Shown piece after piece: positions 54,472 through 62,865 of a stretch of 64,000 nt of DNA. Source of the DNA: Bacteroidota bacterium (GTDB taxonomy: Bacteria > Bacteroidota > Bacteroidia > Flavobacteriales_D > Crocinitomicaceae). Where the stretch lies: assembly GCA_030148165.1 (NCBI GenBank), contig JASBTZ010000003.1, positions 62,001 through 126,000 on the forward strand, read 5' to 3'. The notes beneath the pieces are model-generated. The model saw only the letters and a list, made by a program, of their open reading frames with translations, was not told the DNA's origin and ran no database searches. Both the position numbers and the translations under genes were made by a program. Positions within the stretch are counted from its first letter, which is position 1. The number at the start of each line of letters is the position of its first letter.

Positions 54472-55956
54472 TTACAGTCCGAATCCTACGTATTCCTTGC
54501 GTCCACTTTCTGTCAGAATCTCCAACAATACGCCTTTATTTGACTTATCGTTTAATTTTCCTGTGAGTTGTTCAACACTGGTGATCGATTCATTATTGAC
54601 TTTGGTAATCACCATTCCTTCTTTAAGTCCAAGTGATTTTAATTTACCAGCGTTCAATGACTTTATCTTGACACCATACGTGATGTTTAACTCCTCTTTC
54701 TCTTTACTGGTTAAGTCTCGAAAAGTTGCACCGAGTGCTACATTTTTTTTCACTTCTTCTTTTGAGACCAACTTTGTTTCTCCATCCCGATTACGCAACA
54801 CGATGTCTTTGACAGATACAGATCCTTTGCTATTTCTCACGGTAACAGTGACTTTGTCTCCAGGTCTACGTTTACCAACTTCTTCCTGTAAAGAAGCGAC
54901 AGACTTAATTTCCTTACTGCCAATCTTCAGAATAACATCACCTTCTTTAATTCCAGCGCGATCTGCACCTCCGTCATCAACTACGGCAGCTACAAACACC
55001 CCTTCATGATTTGGTAAATCTTTTTCGTCTACCAGCTCCTGAGTTATATCAGAAATCTGAACACCCAGATAACCACGTTGAACAATTCCGAAATCAATTA
55101 GATCACTCATTACTTTTTTAACCAGATTTACCGGTACGGCAAACGAGTAGCCCGAATAACTTCCTGTCTGTGATGCGATTGCCGTATTGATTCCTACAAG
55201 TTCTCCATTTGTATTAACTAATGCTCCGCCACTGTTGCCGGGATTAACCGCAGCATCCGTTTGTATAAATGATTCGATTGGTACGATGTCGTTTCCGGAA
55301 CGACTTGCAAAAAGGTTTATGTTTCGGGCTTTTGCCGATACAATTCCTGCCGTAACAGTTGAAGTCAGGTTAAAAGGATTTCCGACTGCCAGCACCCATT
55401 CTCCGATGTGAATGTTATCACTATTACCAAGAGGTAGCGGGGTCAAACCACTTTCCTCTATTTTAATAACGGCAATATCCGTAGATGGATCTGTCCCAAC
55501 GATCTTGGCGTCATACTTCCTGTTATCGTTAAGGATCACCTGTATCTCAGATGCATTATCGATCACGTGATTATTCGTTACGATATATCCATCTTCGGAA
55601 ACAATAACACCTGAACCGGATCCAGAACCGTACTGTTTAAATTCTCTACCTCCGGCTCCCGGTCCATAAAAGAACTCGTAAAATGGATCTCTGTGAAAAG
55701 AAGTTGTTACAACCTGCGTTGTTACGTGAACAACGGAGTTAACACTGCTTTCCGAAGCCAAAACGAAGTCTTCAGGTGGCAATGCACTTTCACTGAAATT
55801 TGTTGCATAAACATGATCTGGTTTAGATCCTCCCATAAGTGAATCAGAATGATCTACAGTAGAGGAGCTTCCCATAAAGGTGTAAACAGAAAGAGGGATC
55901 AGCCCTCCCAATAAACCTAAGCCTAATACTTTTAGATTACTCTTTAATTCTTTCAT
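54472..55956 (-). CDS. Deg/HtrA-family serine protease with two PDZ domains
   Basis: 494 aa. An N-terminal hydrophobic segment (VLGLGLLGGLIPLSVYTFMG) anchors or exports it. The trypsin-like domain has His130 (TNNHVIDN), Asp160 (DPSTDIAVIKI) and Ser242 (NPGNSGGALVN), all intact. PDZ1 is about 285-385 and PDZ2 about 395-490. It degrades or refolds misfolded periplasmic proteins. It is monocistronic, with a leader of about 130 bp shared with divergent dapF. Confidence 0.95.
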   Translation of the reverse strand: MKELKSNLKVLGLGLLGGLIPLSVYTFMGSSSTVDHSDSLMGGSKPDHVYATNFSESALPPEDFVLASESSVNSVVHVTTQVVTTSFHRDPFYEFFYGPGAGGREFKQYGSGSGSGVIVSEDGYIVTNNHVIDNASEIQVILNDNRKYDAKIVGTDPSTDIAVIKIEESGLTPLPLGNSDNIHIGEWVLAVGNPFNLTSTVTAGIVSAKARNINLFASRSGNDIVPIESFIQTDAAVNPGNSGGALVNTNGELVGINTAIASQTGSYSGYSFAVPVNLVKKVMSDLIDFGIVQRGYLGVQISDITQELVDEKDLPNHEGVFVAAVVDDGGADRAGIKEGDVILKIGSKEIKSVASLQEEVGKRRPGDKVTVTVRNSKGSVSVKDIVLRNRDGETKLVSKEEVKKNVALGATFRDLTSKEKEELNITYGVKIKSLNAGKLKSLGLKEGMVITKVNNESITSVEQLTGKLNDKSNKGVLLEILTESGRKEYVGFGL

Positions 55957-56075
55957 TTTCTAATAATTTTAGTTCGAGAATTTAACAACAATAATAACGC
56001 CAATTGATAGCAATAGTGCCTCTTTGTCATGTTAAAGAATGTTAAGCTGTATGGACTTATTCATCCGAATAAAAT

Positions 56076-56083
56076 TACCTTTG
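56076..56083 (+). promoter_or_regulatory. -7 element (TACCTTTG) next to the dapF start
   Basis: Exact TAnnTTTG six bases before the dapF ATG (56090), so transcription would begin at or inside the start codon. No -33 TTTG is seen. Confidence 0.5.
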
Positions 56084-56089
56084 TAATTC

Positions 56090-56869
56090 ATGCGACAAAT
56101 TCATTTTTCAAAATATCAGGGAACGGGAAACGACTTTGTAATGATCGATAATATGTCTGGTGAATTCGACGATTTGAAGATCATAGACATTCAGTCAATC
56201 TGTAATAGAAAAACCGGGGTAGGAGCCGATGGTCTGATTCTTATTAATGAGTGTCAGGGCTACGATTTTGAAGTGGATTATTATAATTCGGATGGTTCGA
56301 AAAGTTTTTGTGGTAATGGAGCCAGGTGTTCTGTTGCCTTTGCTCAATCACTTGGATTAATTGATGATAAAGCAAGCTTCATGGGAATTGACGGTCCTCA
56401 TGAAGCCATTGTCAGAGGTGATATCATTGAAATTGAAATGAAACCTGTTGATCACATCGCTAGTGATGAGGATGCCTACGTTCTCGATACAGGATCTCCG
56501 CATTATATTAAAATTCAAAGCAAAGAAGACCTGGATATTGTCGAATTTGGCAAGGCTGTGAGGTATAATTCTGTATACGCAGAAAATGGGATCAATGTGA
56601 ATCTGATGTCTGTTGTAGGAGAAAATGAAATAAAAGTTGAGACCTATGAGCGCGGAGTAGAAGATGAGACCTTGTCGTGTGGGACTGGTGTAGCGGCATG
56701 TGCTTTAGTGCATATGGTGAAGAATAATATGTCATCCGGTGAGATAACTGTTCAGACCAAGGGTGGACAATTATCAGTTAAAGGAATGAGGAATAATAAT
56801 GGTGGGTTTAATAATATTTGGTTGTGCGGCCCAGCTGAAAAAGTATTCGATGGAAACATTAGCATCTAG
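56090..56869 (+). CDS. dapF: Diaminopimelate epimerase
   Basis: 259 aa. It converts LL- to meso-diaminopimelate for lysine and peptidoglycan. The two catalytic cysteines are Cys74 (FCGNGARC) and Cys197 (LSCGTGVAA), acting as acid and base. N-terminal KYQGTGNDFVMID is the family start. The stop is inside the next gene, which starts 20 bp upstream of it. It begins a forward run of overlapping genes to 62383. Confidence 0.96.
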   Translation: MRQIHFSKYQGTGNDFVMIDNMSGEFDDLKIIDIQSICNRKTGVGADGLILINECQGYDFEVDYYNSDGSKSFCGNGARCSVAFAQSLGLIDDKASFMGIDGPHEAIVRGDIIEIEMKPVDHIASDEDAYVLDTGSPHYIKIQSKEDLDIVEFGKAVRYNSVYAENGINVNLMSVVGENEIKVETYERGVEDETLSCGTGVAACALVHMVKNNMSSGEITVQTKGGQLSVKGMRNNNGGFNNIWLCGPAEKVFDGNISI

Positions 56870-57353
56870 CTTTAAATACAAGAATGTTGGTCATCTTGAG
56901 TTCGCACAGATCGATTCTGATAAAACATATTTGTGGGTATTTAATGCAGACAAGACACCACCACATATTGGAATCTCATCAAAGGGTAAATACTTCAGTT
57001 TGAAATCAGGCGGCATTGATGACGGCATTGGTATCGATTCAATAGTAAGTTTAATTAAGCAGAAGAGCATTCCCACTTTATTGATTGAGCTTGCCATTCC
57101 AAAGCTTCCGGAGATTAATTCGTTTTTTGATCAATACCAATCAACAGTGGCGTACGAAACGACTTGTTTGGAGCCAATTAAGAAAATACTCGGTTCAGGT
57201 AATGAGGATACCATACACGACCTCTTATCAACCCTTCTAGGTAGAGATCAGGTCGTTGCTGTTTTAGGGAAACACTTACCGAATGATTATGCCGGAATTC
57301 CATTCTATACGCTGGAAGACATCCATGTTTATCTGAGTAATAAAAAAGCATGA
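56850..57353 (+). CDS. Unknown soluble protein following dapF
   Basis: About 167 aa from ATG 56850 (METLASSFKYKNVGHLEF); a longer frame begins inside dapF but lacks plausible sequence. Alternating strands and helices (TYLWVFNADKTPPHIGISSKGKYFSL, IPTLLIELAIPKLPEI) suggest a small mixed alpha/beta fold. The middle has Cys in ETTCLEPIKKILGSG and the C-terminus NDYAGIPFYTLEDIHVYL. No family recognised. It overlaps dapF by 20 bases and the GNAT gene by four, so it is translated with them. Confidence 0.68.
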   Translation: METLASSFKYKNVGHLEFAQIDSDKTYLWVFNADKTPPHIGISSKGKYFSLKSGGIDDGIGIDSIVSLIKQKSIPTLLIELAIPKLPEINSFFDQYQSTVAYETTCLEPIKKILGSGNEDTIHDLLSTLLGRDQVVAVLGKHLPNDYAGIPFYTLEDIHVYLSNKKA

Positions 57354-57841
57354 TCAAGGGAGAGGGCGTATATATTCGAATTATAAGAGTCGAAGATGCG
57401 CAGCTCGTTCTTCAGTGGGAAAATGATAAAGAGAACTGGCGTTTCAGTGAAAATGATGGTGAATATATTTTACTGGATATACTTCATCTGATTGATACGA
57501 TGAGTGATATACCCAAAGCCGGGCAAGTTCGATACATTATCTGCGAGAAAGAAACGGATAAGCAATTAGGTACTGTCGACCTGTTTGCAATTGACTTTGA
57601 AAATGGAACTGCAGAGGTAGGGGTCCTTGTGGCGGACAGAGATTATCGACAGAGAGGTATTGCGAAAGAAAGTGTAATTTTAGTTGAAGATGTGGCAAAG
57701 GGGTTAGGAGTGAATGAGATCTTTGCTAAAGTACAGAATGACAACCTGCCAAGCGTTAAGCTGTTTGAGGCGGTTGGCTATAAATTCATAGAGGAGTTAA
57801 ACGATAAAAAGAGCTTGTATTCTAAATGTCTAAACGGATAA
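57350..57841 (+). CDS. GNAT family N-acetyltransferase
   Basis: 163 aa. IRIIRVEDAQLVLQWENDKENW is the N-terminal GNAT strand/helix of RimJ/RimL-type enzymes (W-x-N/D). The acetyl-CoA loop is RDYRQRGIAKESV (about 97-109), followed by VQNDNLPSVKLFEAVGYKFI, typical of this family. It acetylates an amino group of a protein or small molecule; the substrate cannot be predicted. It overlaps mltG by 16 bases. Confidence 0.9.
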   Translation: MIKGEGVYIRIIRVEDAQLVLQWENDKENWRFSENDGEYILLDILHLIDTMSDIPKAGQVRYIICEKETDKQLGTVDLFAIDFENGTAEVGVLVADRDYRQRGIAKESVILVEDVAKGLGVNEIFAKVQNDNLPSVKLFEAVGYKFIEELNDKKSLYSKCLNG

Positions 57842-58890
57842 TATTCTTTATAATCTTACTGATCGGTGTGGTCGTTGTTTTTCTTAATCTGGATAAGATT
57901 AAATCATTTTTACGTGAAGATACTCGAACGGTCAATACCCGGGAAACCAAGATTCTTTTAAGGGAGGAGCCACGCTTGAGTGAATTGTTGGATCTACTAA
58001 AGGAAAATGGAGTTATATCTGACAATAAACTAGCGAGAGAGGTCATTGAAGAAAACAACATTGATACAAGTGATTTTGCAGCGGGCAAATATGTCATTCT
58101 TTCAGGAACTCAAATGGTTGATCTGTTCAGAGGATTTACTAAAGGCGAAAATGGACACGGGATTAGCGAAGTAAAAGTGAATGTGGACTTCAATCGATGC
58201 AGAGACATCTATGACATCGGATCCAACATTTCAAAATGCATCATAGCGGATTCAGCTTCAATCGTGAATCACATATATGATCAAGCTACACTGGATAAAT
58301 ACCACTTCACAAAAGAACAAATCCCGGCTCTCTTTCTACCAAAGCGTTATCAGATGTATTTCGATACAGATGCAGAAGCATTTGTAGAGGCGATGGCGAA
58401 TGAATTTAAGTTATTCTGGAACGATGACAGAAAAAAGAAATTAGTACAGCAGGGACTTTCATCTCCTTCTCAGGCCGTCACATTGGCTAGTATTGTTTAT
58501 TCTGAGCAAGCGCATTTAAAGGACGAGTGGCCGATCATTGCTAAGCTGTATCTCAATCGTCTTGATAAAGGCATGAAATTACAATCGGACCCGACGTTTA
58601 AGTTTTGTTGGGGGCATCAGTTAGATGATGTGCAGCGACTCACAAACGTCCATAGAGATATCGATTGCAATTATAACACATATAAAATTCAAGGCTTGCC
58701 TCCAGGACCTATCTGTATTACCCCGGAAGAAGTTGTAGATGCTGTTTTGAATCCGGCTAATGTCGACTATATTTATATGTGCGCTAAACCGAACTATAGC
58801 GGAGAGCATAATTTTACGGCGTCAGGAAGTCAACATGCACGTAATGCTCGTTTGTATCAGAATTGGCTGAGCAAAGAATTGAGGAAATAA
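57826..58890 (+). CDS. mltG: Endolytic transglycosylase MltG
   Basis: 354 aa. A short N-terminal membrane helix (IIFFIILLIGVVVVFLN), then a LysM-like subdomain (about 40-110) and the YceG domain. The catalytic Glu lies in LASIVYSEQAHLKDEWPIIAKLYLNRL (about 222-248), followed by KLQSDPTFKF and YNTYKIQGLPPGPI, family signatures. It cuts nascent glycan strands at the inner membrane and sets their length. It fits with dapF upstream in peptidoglycan metabolism. Confidence 0.95.
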   Translation: MSKRIIFFIILLIGVVVVFLNLDKIKSFLREDTRTVNTRETKILLREEPRLSELLDLLKENGVISDNKLAREVIEENNIDTSDFAAGKYVILSGTQMVDLFRGFTKGENGHGISEVKVNVDFNRCRDIYDIGSNISKCIIADSASIVNHIYDQATLDKYHFTKEQIPALFLPKRYQMYFDTDAEAFVEAMANEFKLFWNDDRKKKLVQQGLSSPSQAVTLASIVYSEQAHLKDEWPIIAKLYLNRLDKGMKLQSDPTFKFCWGHQLDDVQRLTNVHRDIDCNYNTYKIQGLPPGPICITPEEVVDAVLNPANVDYIYMCAKPNYSGEHNFTASGSQHARNARLYQNWLSKELRK

Positions 58891-58892
58891 GT

Positions 58893-59894
58893 ATGAAAAA
58901 GTTGAATCGAAGATCATTCTTCAAGTTAGGTGCTTTAGGAGTGGCAGTTGGAGTATTTAAACCTGTTAGAGCGGGCGAATTACTGAGGCCAGCATTCACG
59001 AATGATCCAAAAGGAAAGAAAATTGTCATTTCGACATGGAATCACGGTATGGCAGCAAATAGCAAAGCGTGGGAAGTACTTTCAGCTTCTGGTGCGGCGA
59101 TAGATGCTGTGGAGCAGGGTGTAATGGTTACGGAAGCGGATGTAACGAATCGTTCGGTAGGTATTGGAGGTCGCCCTGATCGGGATGGGCATGTGACACT
59201 GGACGCATGTATAATGGATCATCATTCTAAATGTGGTTCGGTAGCTTTTCTGGAAGGGATAGCACATCCTATTTCTGTTGCAAGAGCTGTTATGGAGCGA
59301 ACCCAGCATGTAATGCTCGTAGGTGAAGGAGCTTATGAATTTGCTGTTATGCATGGATTTGATAAAGCTAAGATGCCATTACCGGAGGTCAAGAAAGACT
59401 GGAAAGAGTGGAAAAAAGAGCACAAGGATGAATTTAAGAAACCGGAAATCAACAACGAGAATCACGACACCATTGGTCTCTTAGCCATGGATGGGAATGG
59501 AGACTTAAGCGGTGCTTGCACAACCAGTGGATGGGCCTATAAGTTGCATGGAAGAGTGGGTGACTCTCCAATCATCGGTGCTGGATTGTTTGTAGATAAT
59601 GAAGTCGGTGCCGCAACGGCGACTGGTGTTGGAGAGGCTGTTATTAGAATTGCAGGAAGTCACACGGTAGTTGAATTGATGCGTCAGGGTAAGTCACCTC
59701 AGGAAGCTTGTCAATTAGCTGTTGAGCGAATTATAGCGAAGCACGATGATCTGACCGGATTGCAGGTTGGTTTCATCGCATTGAATAAAAAAGGTGAGTA
59801 CGGAGCATACAGCGTTTATAAGGGGTTCAATTTCGCTTTGCGTAAAGATGGTCAGGAAGAGCTTATCGATGCCGAATACGACCGTGATTGGTGA
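58893..59894 (+). CDS. N4-(beta-N-acetylglucosaminyl)-L-asparaginase (glycosylasparaginase)
   Basis: About 333 aa from ATG 58893; an earlier in-frame start lies in mltG and removes no signal. N-terminal KKLNRRSFFKLGALGVAVG is a Tat-like signal (R-R-S-F-F). The Ntn-hydrolase autoprocessing site is HDTIG, with Thr193 the new N-terminal nucleophile, and GACTTSGWAYKLHGRVGDSPIIGAGLFVDN holds the substrate pocket. It cleaves GlcNAc from Asn of N-glycopeptides. It overlaps the beta-mannosidase gene by one base. Confidence 0.94.
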   Translation: MKKLNRRSFFKLGALGVAVGVFKPVRAGELLRPAFTNDPKGKKIVISTWNHGMAANSKAWEVLSASGAAIDAVEQGVMVTEADVTNRSVGIGGRPDRDGHVTLDACIMDHHSKCGSVAFLEGIAHPISVARAVMERTQHVMLVGEGAYEFAVMHGFDKAKMPLPEVKKDWKEWKKEHKDEFKKPEINNENHDTIGLLAMDGNGDLSGACTTSGWAYKLHGRVGDSPIIGAGLFVDNEVGAATATGVGEAVIRIAGSHTVVELMRQGKSPQEACQLAVERIIAKHDDLTGLQVGFIALNKKGEYGAYSVYKGFNFALRKDGQEELIDAEYDRDW

Positions 59895-62383
59895 TGAGAT
59901 GGATCTTATTCATATTATGCTGGATGACCTTTGATATGGGGATGGCACAAGACATAACACTTGATTGGAGATTTATACATCCCAGGACAAATGATTGGAT
60001 TGAACTAGGCGAAAAAGGAAGTGTCCAGGAAGCATTGATGGCGATTGGGGAATTGCCTGATCCATTCTACGGTGTCAATGAAAAGAAATTCAACTGGGTA
60101 GAAGAGCATTATTGGGAGTTCAGATCTATCGTATTTCTGGATTCCTCACAAATTGATCGAGATTTTCTTGAGCTGGAATTCGGGTCGATCGATACCTATG
60201 GCAGAGTCTTCGTCAATAATCAATTTGTTGATAGCACTGAAAATGCCTTTATTCCGCACTCCTTTCAGGTGAAAGAATACTTAAAGTATGGTGTGAATGA
60301 GATTAAAGTCATTATTACGCCTCCCGTGAAGTTCCATCGCGAAGCATATGAAGAAGCGAAATACCATCTACCAGCACCTAATGATCCACATGAAATAGCT
60401 ATTGCGCCTTATACCAGAAAGCCTCAATATCAGTTTGGGTGGGACTGGTCGCTTCGAATGGTGACAATGGGTTTCAATAAACCTGCTGTTCTGCACGCTT
60501 ACGATCATAATCGTATTTATAATAAATCGGCTAAAGTAACCTTGTTAAGTAAGGAAAAAGGAGCTGTCAGATTCGACCTTTATGTGAATGGCCTGGAAGA
60601 TGGAAAGCTGCTTTGGGAAAGTGAGTTATTCGGAGAGAAAGAGATTGAAATAATCGATGGGAAATTAACCCGAACCGCTGAGGTTGAAAAGCCACATTTA
60701 TGGTGGCCAAGAGGATTCGGAGATCCTTATATATATCATGATGTTGTTAAAATTAAAAGCACTGATAATAAACTGATTGATTCGGTTCAATTAAACTTCG
60801 GATTTAAACATTCTGAGTTAGTTCAGGAAGAAGATACCTGGGGTACAAGCTACTACTTTCGAATCAACGATGAAAGGATCTTTTGTAAGGGTGCGAACTA
60901 CATTCCTCAGGATGTCTTTCCGGCGAGAATCACAGAAGAAGAGACGCGAGAAATGGTTCGTTTAATGGCCGAATCTAATTTTAACATGGTCCGAGTTTGG
61001 GGAGGTGGATTCTATCAGTCCGAAGCCTTTTACGACGAGTGTGATAAACAAGGTATCATGGTTTGGCAGGATCTTATGTTTGCCTGTTCCATGTATCCCG
61101 GAGATTCGGCTTTTTTGGAAAATGTAAGGAAAGAGTTGAATTATCAGGTTCCTAGAATATCAGGACATCCATCAATCATGTTGTTCAATGGTAATAACGA
61201 AGTGGATATCGCCTGGCATAATTGGGGGTTTCAAATTAAATATGGCTTATATGGTGCTTCCGCCAGAGAAATAGAAAAGGCGTATGACGACCTTTTTAAG
61301 CAGCTGGCACCGTCTGTTGTTGAAGAACTAACGAGTATTCCTTATATCCATACCTCGCCGCTTAGTAACTGGGGTAAGAAAGAGCTTTACAACCATGGTT
61401 CTCAACATTATTGGGGGGTATGGCATGGCAAGGATCCAATTGAGGACTTTGGCAAAAAGATTGGTCGCTTTAATGCTGAGTATGGCTTTCAGAGCTTTCC
61501 AGAGTTTAATACATTGCGTTCGTTTTCAACTAAAGCAGACTGGGATATCAGCTCTGAGGTTATGAAGCAGCACCAAAAAAGTTACGTCGGCAATGATATG
61601 ATCCTCAAGCATGCTAAAAGACTCTACGGTAAACCTGAAGACTTTAAACAGTTTGTATACTATAGTCAGTTGACACAATCCCTCGCCGTAAGCATGGCCG
61701 TAGCGGGACATCGCATAGATGCCCCACGATGTGGAGGAACGCTGTATTGGCAGCTAAACGATTGCTGGCCGGTATCGTCCTGGTCAAGCACTGATTACTA
61801 CAACAACAAGAAAGCCCTACAGTACCGTATAAAAGATGATTATCTGGATGTGTCGGTGGTTGAAAAATTCAATGACCTTGAGGACCGTGACTATTACTTG
61901 GTTGTGAACTCTTTGAAACGTGTAAACGTCGATGTGGCCATTCAAGAATACAACCTGAAAGGCAAGTTGCAGACCGAGTGGAAGAGGAGTTTCGAGCGTG
62001 GTTTAAAAGGAGTGGATTCAGAAATACTTGATTGGGAAGAATCTAAAAAGTGTTCCAAACCAAAAAGTCGATTAATCAGAATTTCATGGACGTATGACGG
62101 AACAAACCACGAACGTTCATTTGTACAGATCAATAGTTCTCGCTATAAACCGGCGGAACGATCAGATTTTACGGTGGAGCTTCTGGATGTTGATGAAAAC
62201 AATAAGACTGCGACTTTAAAAATCACGAACGATCGCTTTTTAAGAGATTTTTGGATAACATCTTCTGACTTTGGAATCCAGTACGAAAGCAACTTTGTCA
62301 ATCTTTTACCTGGAGAACATACCATCTCTATTTCATTCGACAAAACTCCCAAAGAAGAAGATTTTCAATATTTCTGGCACTAA
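59894..62383 (+). CDS. Glycoside hydrolase family 2, beta-mannosidase-like
   Basis: About 829 aa. Signal peptide RWILFILCWMTFDMGMAQ, a sugar-binding jelly roll (about 25-200, LELEFGSIDTYGRVFVNN), an immunoglobulin-like domain (about 210-310), and the TIM barrel (about 330-640). The acid/base Glu436 is in FNGNNEVDIAWHNW and the nucleophile Glu529 in FNAEYGFQSFPE. FCKGANYIPQDVFP and WQLNDCWPVSSWSS further support beta-mannosidase. It removes beta-mannose, as in the N-glycan core or mannans. Cotranscribed with glycosylasparaginase. Confidence 0.93.
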   Translation: MRWILFILCWMTFDMGMAQDITLDWRFIHPRTNDWIELGEKGSVQEALMAIGELPDPFYGVNEKKFNWVEEHYWEFRSIVFLDSSQIDRDFLELEFGSIDTYGRVFVNNQFVDSTENAFIPHSFQVKEYLKYGVNEIKVIITPPVKFHREAYEEAKYHLPAPNDPHEIAIAPYTRKPQYQFGWDWSLRMVTMGFNKPAVLHAYDHNRIYNKSAKVTLLSKEKGAVRFDLYVNGLEDGKLLWESELFGEKEIEIIDGKLTRTAEVEKPHLWWPRGFGDPYIYHDVVKIKSTDNKLIDSVQLNFGFKHSELVQEEDTWGTSYYFRINDERIFCKGANYIPQDVFPARITEEETREMVRLMAESNFNMVRVWGGGFYQSEAFYDECDKQGIMVWQDLMFACSMYPGDSAFLENVRKELNYQVPRISGHPSIMLFNGNNEVDIAWHNWGFQIKYGLYGASAREIEKAYDDLFKQLAPSVVEELTSIPYIHTSPLSNWGKKELYNHGSQHYWGVWHGKDPIEDFGKKIGRFNAEYGFQSFPEFNTLRSFSTKADWDISSEVMKQHQKSYVGNDMILKHAKRLYGKPEDFKQFVYYSQLTQSLAVSMAVAGHRIDAPRCGGTLYWQLNDCWPVSSWSSTDYYNNKKALQYRIKDDYLDVSVVEKFNDLEDRDYYLVVNSLKRVNVDVAIQEYNLKGKLQTEWKRSFERGLKGVDSEILDWEESKKCSKPKSRLIRISWTYDGTNHERSFVQINSSRYKPAERSDFTVELLDVDENNKTATLKITNDRFLRDFWITSSDFGIQYESNFVNLLPGEHTISISFDKTPKEEDFQYFWH

Positions 62384-62397
62384 TAATTGGTAAATAA

Positions 62398-62407
62398 TAC
62401 CATGGTA
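62398..62407. promoter_or_regulatory. Palindrome (TACCATGGTA) before the MarR gene
   Basis: A perfect 10-bp palindrome with AT-rich partly symmetrical flanks sits 14 bp before the MarR ATG, a usual place for a MarR autorepression site. TAATTTAG just after is a poor -7 match. Confidence 0.45.
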
Positions 62408-62421
62408 GTTAATTTAGCGCC

Positions 62422-62865
62422 ATGAAAATCGATGATGCAATTAATTCAAAGTTTACTTCTCCCAAGATGAGGGCCGTTGTAAATGTCAGATACACATCCA
62501 ATTATATGGCGGCGATCCAGAATCGCTTTATGAGCAAGTTTGATCTGACAATGCCCCAATTCAATATTTTGCGAATCCTTCGAGGAGCTAATGATACACT
62601 AGCTGTAAATACGGTTAAGGAGCGAATGGTTGAGAAATCACCGAACACGACAAGATTGATGGATAAGCTTATCGATAAAGGCCTGATATCAAGAGAAAGA
62701 TGTGAGAATGACAGAAGAGTAGTGTATGTGAAGATTACGAAGGAAGGCTTGAAGCTGCTTACTAAAATTGATAAAGCTTTGGAGAAGGAGGAGATTTTCA
62801 AAGTTAATCTGACCGATAAAGAAGCACAGCAACTGAGTGATCTTCTGGATAAATTGAGAGATTAA
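62422..62865 (+). CDS. MarR family transcriptional regulator
   Basis: 147 aa. N-terminal helices (AVVNVRYTSNYMAAIQNRFMSKFDLTMPQFNILRILRG), winged helix with KERMVEKSPNTTRLMDKLIDKGLISRERCENDRRVVYVKITKEG (D-R-R wing), and a helical C-terminus. All the MarR hallmarks are present. Its TAA overlaps the ATG of the TonB-receptor gene by one base, so it probably controls that receptor or the GH2/asparaginase operon. The ligand is unknown. Confidence 0.92.
   Translation: MKIDDAINSKFTSPKMRAVVNVRYTSNYMAAIQNRFMSKFDLTMPQFNILRILRGANDTLAVNTVKERMVEKSPNTTRLMDKLIDKGLISRERCENDRRVVYVKITKEGLKLLTKIDKALEKEEIFKVNLTDKEAQQLSDLLDKLRD

Noticed and set aside
58863-58892. Glycosylasparaginase start inside mltG
   Set aside because: The extra ten residues precede a Tat-like signal; ATG 58893, just after the mltG stop, gives the proper N-terminus.
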